From the NCBI GenBank assembly GCA_021816625.1, contig JAKAXM010000006.1, positions 1 through 64,000 on the forward strand: a DNA stretch of 64,000 nt, written 5' to 3'. The notes below the pieces were generated by a model that searched no databases, was not told where the DNA came from, and was given only the letters and a program-made list of their open reading frames with translations. Of this stretch, positions 42,380-49,181 are shown piece after piece. Each line of letters opens with the position of its first letter. Position 1 is the first letter of the stretch. Source of the stretch: Pseudomonadota bacterium. Its GTDB lineage: Bacteria; Pseudomonadota; Gammaproteobacteria; Acidiferrobacterales; Acidiferrobacteraceae. A program made the translations under genes and the position numbers.

Positions 42380-44011
42380 TCAGGCCGGACAGATCATCTG
42401 GCCCAGTTCCTCGGTGAGGCGAATGTTTTCGGTATAGTCGACCGGACAATCGATTATGGTCACGGTGGGCAGACGCAAGGCCGCCTGCAAGGTCGGCAGC
42501 AGGTCTGCGGCGCGCTCGATGCGGTAGCCGCGCGCGCCGAATGCCTGCGCATACTGCACGAAATCGGGGTTCGTGAAGCGCACGTTACCCGCACGCCCGT
42601 AATGGAGCGTCTGTTTCCATTCGATCAAGCCATAACAAGAGTCGTTCCAAATAAGAATGACGATCGCGACCTTTAGGCGCATCGCAGTCTCTATTTCCTG
42701 GGAATTCATCAGAAATCCGGCGTCGCCCGTCACCGCCACGACGCGCCGCCCAGGACTTGCGAGCGCCGCCGCCACGGCGCCGGGCACGGCGATGCCCATG
42801 CTGGCAAAGCCATTGGATATGATGCAGGTATTGGGCCGCTCGGCATCGTAGAGTCGCGCCATCCAAAGCTTATGGGCCCCCACGTCGCAAACGACGATGT
42901 CATCGGGATCGAGGGCCGCGCGTAGGTCCCCCACCAGGCGCTGGGGCTTGATCGGAAAATCCTCGGCGTCCCGGAAGCCGTTGAGCTCCTGACGTATGAG
43001 CGCGCGCAGGTTGGCGAAGCGGTCCGGACACCTATGGCTCACGCGCTCGGCGATGGCGCTCAAGGTAACGGCGTAGTCGCCTATGACCCCGGCGGTCACG
43101 ATATAGTGGGCATCGATCTCCGCGGCGCGCAGGTCGATATGCACGATGCGGCGATCGGCCGTCTTATGCCAGAGCACCGGCGGATATTCGACGATGTCAT
43201 AGCCTATGCAGATGATGACGTCGGCGCGATCGAAACCGCAGGAGATATAGTCGTGGGCTTGCAGCCCAACCGTGCCCAGACACAGGGGGTGGGACGCGGG
43301 GATGGCGCCCTTGGCCATGAAGGTCGTGGCCACGGGGATATTGAGGTGTTCGGCAAAACGCACCAGGGCCTCGCAGCCGCGGCCCCGCACGACACCGTTG
43401 CCGGCCATGATGATCGGAAAGTTGGCGGCGGCAATGACGCTTGCCGCCTCCGCGACCTGTGAGGCGGCCGGGGACGGAGCGGGCGCGGCCTGGACCTTGA
43501 GGGGCGCGCCCGCCGCGGGGCGGGCGGCCACGTTTTCGGGAAAATCGATGAACGAGGCCCCCGGCTTTTCGATCTGGGCGAGCTTGAAGGCCTTGCGGAC
43601 CACCTCGCTTACGGTATCGGGCTCGAGGATCTGGACGGCGTACTTCGTGATCGGGGCAAACAGGTTCACCAGATTCAAGACCTGGTGCGACTCCTTGTGC
43701 AGGCGCAGGGTCGAGGCCTGTCCGGCGATGGCGACGAGGGGTGCGCGGTCCATATTGGCGTCCGCCACCCCCGTAACGAGGTTGGTGGCCCCGGGTCCGA
43801 GGGTTGCCAGACAGACACCAGCGCGATGCGTGAGCCGCCCATACACGTCGGCCATAAAGGCGGCGCCTTGTTCATGGCGCGTGGTGACGAACCGGATGGA
43901 CGATTCGAGCAGCGCGTCCATGAGCCCCAGGTTTTCTTCACCGGGTATGCCGAAGATGTACTCCACCCCCTCGTTTTCGAGGCAACGGACGAGGAGCTGG
44001 GCCGCGTTCAT
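42380..44011 (-). CDS. Acetolactate synthase large subunit (catabolic AlsS-like)
   Basis: A 543-residue ThDP enzyme joining two pyruvates to acetolactate. N-terminal EYIFGIPGEENLGLMDAL and RHEQGAAFMADVYGRL (catalytic Glu in the first domain: GIPGEE), LGPGATNLVTGVADANMD, and the C-terminal ThDP motif GDAGFLMNSQEIETAMRL followed by NDSCYGLIEW. No small regulatory subunit gene follows, and the ending differs from IlvB/IlvI, so a catabolic (AlsS-type) role or a related ThDP decarboxylase is possible. It lies 15 bases after dsbA on the same strand. Confidence 0.82.
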   Translation of the reverse strand: MNAAQLLVRCLENEGVEYIFGIPGEENLGLMDALLESSIRFVTTRHEQGAAFMADVYGRLTHRAGVCLATLGPGATNLVTGVADANMDRAPLVAIAGQASTLRLHKESHQVLNLVNLFAPITKYAVQILEPDTVSEVVRKAFKLAQIEKPGASFIDFPENVAARPAAGAPLKVQAAPAPSPAASQVAEAASVIAAANFPIIMAGNGVVRGRGCEALVRFAEHLNIPVATTFMAKGAIPASHPLCLGTVGLQAHDYISCGFDRADVIICIGYDIVEYPPVLWHKTADRRIVHIDLRAAEIDAHYIVTAGVIGDYAVTLSAIAERVSHRCPDRFANLRALIRQELNGFRDAEDFPIKPQRLVGDLRAALDPDDIVVCDVGAHKLWMARLYDAERPNTCIISNGFASMGIAVPGAVAAALASPGRRVVAVTGDAGFLMNSQEIETAMRLKVAIVILIWNDSCYGLIEWKQTLHYGRAGNVRFTNPDFVQYAQAFGARGYRIERAADLLPTLQAALRLPTVTIIDCPVDYTENIRLTEELGQMICPA

Positions 44012-44026
44012 GTCAACGCCTCCCGC

Positions 44027-44662
44027 TCAGTGATGCTGCGCGCGTGCGGCCTTGCGAACCAGGTAGTCGACAACCTTCAAGAGCTGACGGCGCCCCCCCG
44101 CGAGGCTTGGGTTAGTGCGGTAACGACCATCGACGATGAAGGTCGGCACGGAATGTATCCCCTCTTCGGTCTGCTGGGCGCGCGCCTTGCGTACCGCGAG
44201 CCCCACCCCAAAGGAGCGGTAGACCGCACGGAACCGTGCCGCGCTGACGTGACTGTGGTCCGCGACCCACGCCGATATGGTGGCGGCGTTGTCTAGCACC
44301 TCGTGATGTATATGGATGGCATTAAAAAACTTGTCGTGAAGGGCCTTCAAGAGACCTAAGTCCTCGAACGCAAAGAACGCCCGCGCCTGGGGGAGCCAGT
44401 AGGGGCTGATCGCCGCGGCCTGGCGCTCGAAGGTGACGTCGGCGGGCTTATGGGCAAGCCAGCGGTTCAATAGGGGCTCCAGATGAAAACAGTGCGGACA
44501 GCCGTACCAAAAGACCTCTTGCACCAGGATTTTGGGGCCCGGGGGCACTGGCTGGGTGGGACTGACACGCACATACTCCATGCTCTCGACGACACCCGCC
44601 GAAGCGGTGGCGGTGGCCACGAACGCCGCCAGAACCAGGGCCAGGGCCCACTGTCTCCTCAT
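44027..44662 (-). CDS. dsbA: Thiol:disulfide interchange protein DsbA
   Basis: A 211-residue periplasmic oxidoreductase with signal peptide (ALALVLAAFVATATASA) and the thioredoxin-fold active site FWYGCPHCFHLEP. The cis-Pro loop reads GIHSVPTFIVDGRY. It introduces disulfide bonds into exported proteins. CPHC is the classic DsbA motif. The ATG at 44662 follows GAGGAG by about eight bases; an ATG seven codons upstream is less well placed. TACAAT (44698-44703, minus strand) is a possible -10. Confidence 0.92.
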   Translation of the reverse strand: MRRQWALALVLAAFVATATASAGVVESMEYVRVSPTQPVPPGPKILVQEVFWYGCPHCFHLEPLLNRWLAHKPADVTFERQAAAISPYWLPQARAFFAFEDLGLLKALHDKFFNAIHIHHEVLDNAATISAWVADHSHVSAARFRAVYRSFGVGLAVRKARAQQTEEGIHSVPTFIVDGRYRTNPSLAGGRRQLLKVVDYLVRKAARAQHH

Positions 44663-44775
44663 TACCGCATCTCCTCTCGACACATTGACATAGCTCCATT
44701 GTAGCTGCTTTTGTGTTCCCCGCAGACAGCGGCTATCCTAGTGCCAAAACCTCGCGAGGCGTAGGAAACGCAATC

Positions 44776-45267
44776 ATGACGGGCCGATCCAAATTCGAGC
44801 TGGCCGAGTTTCTGACCCATCAGTACTTGTGCGAATCGTTGACCATTAAGGAGGTCGAGACCCTGCTCGAGTACACGGAACTCGTGCACTTTCGCAAGAA
44901 CGAGACCATCGCCGACATCGGCGAGGTGGGCGAGGCCCTGTACTTCGTCGTCAAGGGTGAGGTGGCCCTTTATTATGACGACGGGGGCCAAGAACACGAG
45001 GTCGGCCGCATGACCGAAGGCGAGCTCATGGGCGAGATGTCATTTTTCGACCGGAAGCCGCGGTCGGCGCGGATGCGTGCCAAAAGCGACGATACGCGGG
45101 TCCTTTTGCTTTCGCGCGCCAAATACAAACGTATGCGCGTCGAACACCCTTATATCGCGGTAAACCTCCTCGAGCACGCGGTGATCAGCCTCGATCATCT
45201 GTTCCGGCGGGTCAGCAACGACGTCGCCCGCTTCTCACAGTATATCCACGGCGGTATCAAGATGTAG
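44776..45267 (+). CDS. Stand-alone cyclic-nucleotide-binding domain protein
   Basis: A 163-residue protein consisting almost wholly of one cNMP-binding beta-roll: LVHFRKNETIADIGEVGEAL, FVVKGEVALYY, GELMGEMSFFDRKPRSARMRA. The phosphate-binding cassette is close to the consensus (GEMSFFDRKPRSA). There is no helix-turn-helix or other output domain, so it is not a Crp/Fnr regulator. It probably acts by protein contact. It runs divergently from dsbA and its 3' end overlaps the end of mpl by 11 bases. Confidence 0.8.
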   Translation: MTGRSKFELAEFLTHQYLCESLTIKEVETLLEYTELVHFRKNETIADIGEVGEALYFVVKGEVALYYDDGGQEHEVGRMTEGELMGEMSFFDRKPRSARMRAKSDDTRVLLLSRAKYKRMRVEHPYIAVNLLEHAVISLDHLFRRVSNDVARFSQYIHGGIKM

Positions 45268-46612
45268 GCCCGAGGGCGTCTAGGAGACGCCCGTGTAGAC
45301 CCGCGAATCCGCCATTGCTCATGATCACGATGTGATCGCCCGCCCGGGCGTCGGCCACGATGCCGCGGAGCAGCGCCTCGTGGTCGGTGTAGACCGTGGC
45401 CCGAGGACCGAGCGGCGCGAGTGCGCCCGCCACGTCCCAGCCGATATCGGATGGGGCATAGACATAGACGCGGGCCGCGGCCGCAAGCGATGGTCCCAGG
45501 GTGTCGCGGTGCACACCCTGACGCATGGTATTGGAGCGGGGCTCCAGGACCGCGAGCACGCGCGCCGGGGCCACGCGCGCCATCAGACCCTCCAGGGTCG
45601 CCTTGATCGCGGTCGGATGGTGGGCGAAATCATCGTAAACCGTGATCCCCCCGACCGTGCCCCGTACCTCCAGGCGGCGCTTGACCCCGGGAAAGGTCGC
45701 CAAGGCGGCCACCGCCACCGCCGGGGCGACGCCCGCAAACCGCGCGGCCGCGATCGCGGCCAGGGCATTGGCCATGTTGTGACGACCCAGCAGCGACCAG
45801 TGCACGCGGCCGACCTCCTGGCCACGCCAGCGCACGGCAAAGGCGCTGCCATCGGCCGCGAGCGGCTGTGCCTGCCAACCGTCGTCGCGCCCGAAATACT
45901 CGACCGGGGTCCATACACCCCCCGCCACGACGTCGGCGAGCGCCAAATCCGCGCCATTGGCGACGATCAGCCCGGTGCCCGGGACTATACGCAATAGATG
46001 CTGAAATTGCCGGACGATCGCGCCAAGATCCGGATAGATGTCGGCATGATCGTACTCTAGGTTATTGAGCACGGCGACCCGCGGCCGGTAATGCACGAAT
46101 TTGGCACGCTTGTCGAAAAAGGCCGTGTCGTATTCATCGGCCTCGACGACAAAGAAGGGCGACTCGGTGAGGCGCGCCGACACCCCGAAGCCTTGGGGTA
46201 CGCCGCCGATCAAGAAACCCGGGTCGAGACCGGCTTCTGCGAGGATCCAGGCAATAAGGCTCGTTACCGTGGTCTTGCCGTGGGTACCCGCGACCGCGAT
46301 CACGAACCGTCCGGCCAGGACATGGTGGGCGAGCCACTCGGGGCCGGAGACGTACGCTACGCCGCTGTTCAAGACCCGCTCGACTGCCGGGTTGCCGCGC
46401 GAGAGCGCATTGCCGATAACGACCATGTCCGGGGCCGGGACCGGCCACTCGTCATAACCGTCGAACACGGCGATACCGCTCGCGCGCAATTGATCGCTCA
46501 TGGGCGGATAGATGCCCCGGTCGGCGCCCGTTACGTCATAACCCCGGGCCCGCGCCAGCAACGCGAGCCCGCCCATGAAAGTGCCGCCGATTCCGAGGAT
46601 ATGGATGCGCAT
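45257..46612 (-). CDS. mpl: UDP-MurNAc:tripeptide ligase Mpl (cell-wall recycling)
   Basis: A 451-residue Mur ligase. It starts MRIHILGIGGTFMGGLALLA, has the ATP-binding loop AVAGTHGKTTVTSLIAWIL, VEADEYDTAFFDKRAKFVHY typical of Mpl rather than MurC, HADIYPDLGAIVRQF, and the C-terminal domain YDDFAHHPTAIKATL. It reattaches recycled L-Ala-D-Glu-mDAP to UDP-MurNAc. The ATG at 46612 overlaps the preceding stop by one base (TAATG), so the two are coupled. Confidence 0.95.
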   Translation of the reverse strand: MRIHILGIGGTFMGGLALLARARGYDVTGADRGIYPPMSDQLRASGIAVFDGYDEWPVPAPDMVVIGNALSRGNPAVERVLNSGVAYVSGPEWLAHHVLAGRFVIAVAGTHGKTTVTSLIAWILAEAGLDPGFLIGGVPQGFGVSARLTESPFFVVEADEYDTAFFDKRAKFVHYRPRVAVLNNLEYDHADIYPDLGAIVRQFQHLLRIVPGTGLIVANGADLALADVVAGGVWTPVEYFGRDDGWQAQPLAADGSAFAVRWRGQEVGRVHWSLLGRHNMANALAAIAAARFAGVAPAVAVAALATFPGVKRRLEVRGTVGGITVYDDFAHHPTAIKATLEGLMARVAPARVLAVLEPRSNTMRQGVHRDTLGPSLAAAARVYVYAPSDIGWDVAGALAPLGPRATVYTDHEALLRGIVADARAGDHIVIMSNGGFAGLHGRLLDALGPTS

Positions 46613-47112
46613 TAGCTCTTTGGTAAGGGAAATATCGTGATGAGGATCCAACCGCTAATGAAAATCCCGGTCAAGGTCATGAGCGCGCTCAAGACGAGCG
46701 GCAGCTCCAGGGCATGCCAGAGGATCTTGGTCACGATGGCGGCAAACCATAAGGCGAGCGCCACCGCCAATACCTCGGAGCCAAGCGCCCCAAAGCCTGG
46801 GCCGAATGACAAGGGCCAGGTAACGAGATTGATCAGGATGTTACTGCCGTAGACGGCGCTCAGGGTTTGACTATAACGGGTCCAGTATCGCCGGATCGCA
46901 AGGAAGGCCGCGATCCATAGACCAAGCAGCGAGGTCTGCATCACGGCAAACCCGAGACGCTGGCTCGCGTGGGAGAATCCGGTATCGACGGCGTAGTTTG
47001 TGCTGAGCGCAAGCGCCCCTGTGAGGACGAGCAAGGCGCGTGACGCCGGCAGATCCTGGGGACGTCCCGATAGCAGGCCTATATCGAGAAACAGCCTGAG
47101 GAGTCCCGTCAT
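46612..47112 (-). CDS. Hypothetical four-helix membrane protein upstream of mpl
   Basis: About 166 residues with four hydrophobic segments (ASRALLVLTGALALSTNY; VMQTSLLGLWIAAFLAI; ALGSEVLAVALALWFAAIV; ALMTLTGIFISGWILITIF). No family recognised. The start is uncertain: the frame is open to 47295, but the hydrophobic protein proper begins at the ATG at 47112, without a clear ribosome-binding site. Overlap with mpl by one base suggests co-translation. Confidence 0.6.
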   Translation of the reverse strand: MTGLLRLFLDIGLLSGRPQDLPASRALLVLTGALALSTNYAVDTGFSHASQRLGFAVMQTSLLGLWIAAFLAIRRYWTRYSQTLSAVYGSNILINLVTWPLSFGPGFGALGSEVLAVALALWFAAIVTKILWHALELPLVLSALMTLTGIFISGWILITIFPLPKS

Positions 47113-47257
47113 CGCGCAGGCCGACGCGCAGTCTGCGATCGCCTCACGGCGGCGCTCCCGGGGCGTGGACCGGTCCTGATGGTCGCCCACAGACCCGTGG
47201 ATTCCTGTGATTTGATGAATGGCAGAGCATAGTCGCATCATAAACCGCCTGCACTGC

Positions 47258-47286
47258 TTTAACAAAACGCGGGTACCCTCTACACT
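47258..47286 (+). promoter_or_regulatory. Probable promoter of rnd
   Basis: TTTAAC (47258-47263) and TACACT (47281-47286) are 17 bases apart. The ATG lies only nine bases past the -10, so the transcript would be leaderless or nearly so. Confidence 0.5.
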
Positions 47287-47295
47287 GCCCGGCAC

Positions 47296-48402
47296 ATGAC
47301 CGCACTTTTAACAGATCCTGGGGCACTCGCCGCGTTGTGCGCCGAGATCAGCGCGGCCCCCTGGGTGGGCCTGGATACGGAATTCGTGCGCGAGCGCACG
47401 TATTACGCGAAACTCTGCCTGATCCAGATCGCCACACCGCGCACGCTCGTCTTGATCGACCCCCTGGGTCTCGACATCGGTCCGCTCGGACAGGCCTTGG
47501 CGACCACCGGCCCAAAGATCCTGCATGCCGGACGTCAGGACCTCGAACTGCTCTTGCAGGAGACCGGGCGCTTGCCCTCCCCCTTGTTCGATACCCAGAT
47601 CGCGGCCGCCCTTGCCGGGCATGATGACCAGATCGGATATGCCGCACTCGTTGCGGCGGTTCTTAAGATCGAGCTCGCCAAGGACGTGACACGCACCAAT
47701 TGGGCGGCGCGCCCTTTGAGTGAACGTCAGCTGGCCTACGCGCAGGACGATGTCCGCCATCTCGAGCCTTTGCACGCCGAGTTGGGGGCGGCCCTGGCGC
47801 GCCTGGGACGCGCCGAGTGGCTACGCGAGGACTGCGCGGTCCTCGCGGACTTGGCCCTCTACCGCTTCGGGCCCGAGCAGTTCACGCGCCGCTATCGACA
47901 GGGTGCCGGGCTCGCGCCCCGCGCCCAAGCGATCTTTCAAGAGCTGCTGAGCTGGCGCGAGGGCATCGCTCGGGAGACCGATCTGCCGCGCAGCTGGGTC
48001 GTCAGCGATGCCGCGCTTTTGGAGCTGGCGCTACGGGCACCGAGCACCGTGGCGGGCTTCCAGAAACTGCGCGAATGGGATGAGCGGCACACCGAGCGCT
48101 ATGCCGCGGGCGCCCTGGCCGCGATCGCAGACGCCCCGCCGGCGCCGCTCTACCCCTGGCCGGCACCCCGTCTGCGTCCCGAGGAGGACGTCTTTTATCA
48201 GGCCCTGGTGGGCCTGGTGGACACGTGCGCGCGGGACCTCGGCATCCCGGCTGGGGTCCTGGGCTCGCGGCGAGCGCTAAAAGAGATCGTCCAGGGCGCG
48301 TCCCCCGGCAGTCTGGCCCGCGGGTGGCGGGCCGGGGTACTCGGCAGCGAAGGGGCGCGGCTCTTTGCCGAGATCGCGGCGTTTCATGACCAGTCTCGCT
48401 GA
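47296..48402 (+). CDS. rnd: Ribonuclease D
   Basis: A 368-residue 3'-5' exoribonuclease for tRNA 3' trimming. DEDD residues: VGLDTEFVRERTYYAKLCLI (Asp, Glu), HAGRQDLELL (Asp) and YAQDDVRHLEPL (Asp, with the preceding Tyr, i.e. DEDDy type). An HRDC domain follows (RTNWAARPLS..., then ELLSWREGIARETDLPRSWV). Length is normal. Its 3' end overlaps engB by 17 bases. Confidence 0.94.
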   Translation: MTALLTDPGALAALCAEISAAPWVGLDTEFVRERTYYAKLCLIQIATPRTLVLIDPLGLDIGPLGQALATTGPKILHAGRQDLELLLQETGRLPSPLFDTQIAAALAGHDDQIGYAALVAAVLKIELAKDVTRTNWAARPLSERQLAYAQDDVRHLEPLHAELGAALARLGRAEWLREDCAVLADLALYRFGPEQFTRRYRQGAGLAPRAQAIFQELLSWREGIARETDLPRSWVVSDAALLELALRAPSTVAGFQKLREWDERHTERYAAGALAAIADAPPAPLYPWPAPRLRPEEDVFYQALVGLVDTCARDLGIPAGVLGSRRALKEIVQGASPGSLARGWRAGVLGSEGARLFAEIAAFHDQSR

Positions 48403-48967
48403 CGCCGCCTTTCTGATGGGCGCGCCCCGCGTGCGCGACTTGCCCCCGGATACGGGCGCGGAGGTGGCCTTTGCCGGGCGCTCGAACGCCGGCAAATCCA
48501 GCGCCTTGAACGCACTGACGGGACGGAGCAGTCTCGCGCGGGTCAGCAAGACGCCGGGGCGCACTCAGCAGCTCAATGTCTTCGTCCTGGGACCGGCGCT
48601 GCGCCTCGTGGATCTGCCGGGCTATGGTTACGCCAAGGTCCCCCACGCACTCCGCCACGGCTTTGCGGCCTTGGCGAGCGACTATGTGGCGGCGCGTCAG
48701 AGTCTGCGCGGCCTGGTGCTGGTGGCGGATATCCGGCAAGGCCTCAAGGACGAAGATCACGGGCTACTCGCCCGGCGGCCGGGGCTGCCGGTACTCGTGC
48801 TGCTGTCCAAGGTCGATAAGCTCAATCGGGCCGAACGTGACCGGCGCTGGCGCGAGATCACCGCGGACCTGTCCGGACGAGCCACGCTACTCTCGTTTTC
48901 TGCCCATACCGGCGAAGGAGTGGCGGCGGCGCGGGCGGCCGTACTTGATTTCCTCGGCGGGCCGTAA
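48386..48967 (+). CDS. engB: Ribosome-biogenesis GTPase EngB (YsxC/YihA)
   Basis: A 193-residue GTPase: G1 AGRSNAGKSSALNAL, switch TPGRTQQLNVF, G3 LVDLPGYGYAKV, G4 LLSKVDKLN, and G5-like FSAHTGEGV. EngB helps late 50S assembly. The ATG at 48386 lies within the end of rnd and gives the family length; a longer frame adds only five residues of no likeness. It converges on polA, the same neighbourhood as in E. coli and pseudomonads. Confidence 0.94.
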   Translation: MTSLADAAFLMGAPRVRDLPPDTGAEVAFAGRSNAGKSSALNALTGRSSLARVSKTPGRTQQLNVFVLGPALRLVDLPGYGYAKVPHALRHGFAALASDYVAARQSLRGLVLVADIRQGLKDEDHGLLARRPGLPVLVLLSKVDKLNRAERDRRWREITADLSGRATLLSFSAHTGEGVAAARAAVLDFLGGP

Positions 48968-49037
48968 GCGCAGCAGGCGCCTGGCCCATCCTTTACCAGG
49001 CGCAGCGCAACCTATACTATCAGGGGAAAACGTGCAT

Positions 49038-49072
49038 AAAAAAACCCCGGGCACAAGGGAGAGGACCCGGGG
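49038..49072 (-). terminator. Rho-independent terminator of polA / candidate sRNA
   Basis: 7-bp GC stem (49045-49051 with 49066-49072), 14-base loop and seven T on the minus strand. Confidence 0.85.
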
Positions 49073-49145
49073 AAAAACGAGACCCTGGGCCTGACGGCCC
49101 AGGTTACCCACTCAGGGAGGAGAAGCGGGTAAAGGACTCACGTCC
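49038..49145 (-). ncRNA. Candidate small RNA with C-rich loops between engB and polA
   Basis: About 108 nt on the minus strand with four hairpins in a row. H1: GGAC-GUGA-GUCC (49134-49145, GNRA-type loop). H2: 7-bp stem ACCCGCU/AGUGGGU (one G-U) with the 11-nt loop UCUCCUCCCUG (49106-49130). H3: 8-bp stem CCUGGGCC/GGCCCAGG with GUCA loop (49084-49103). H4: terminator CCCCGGG/CCCGGGG with loop containing CCUCUCCC, then seven U. The loops could pair with Shine-Dalgarno sequences. Known sRNAs Spot 42 (enterobacteria) and ErsA (Pseudomonas) occupy the polA-engB gap. A weak TATAGG box precedes H1. It could instead be only the 3' region of polA. Confidence 0.6.
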
Positions 49146-49181
49146 TATAACCGTAGACAGAGGGGTCCGCGAGAAGTTCCG

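Noticed and set aside
49038-49145. Direct identification of the polA-engB RNA as Spot 42 or ErsA
   Set aside because: Only the location is shared. The hairpin arrangement and loop sequences do not match Spot 42 as I know it, and I cannot run a covariance search.
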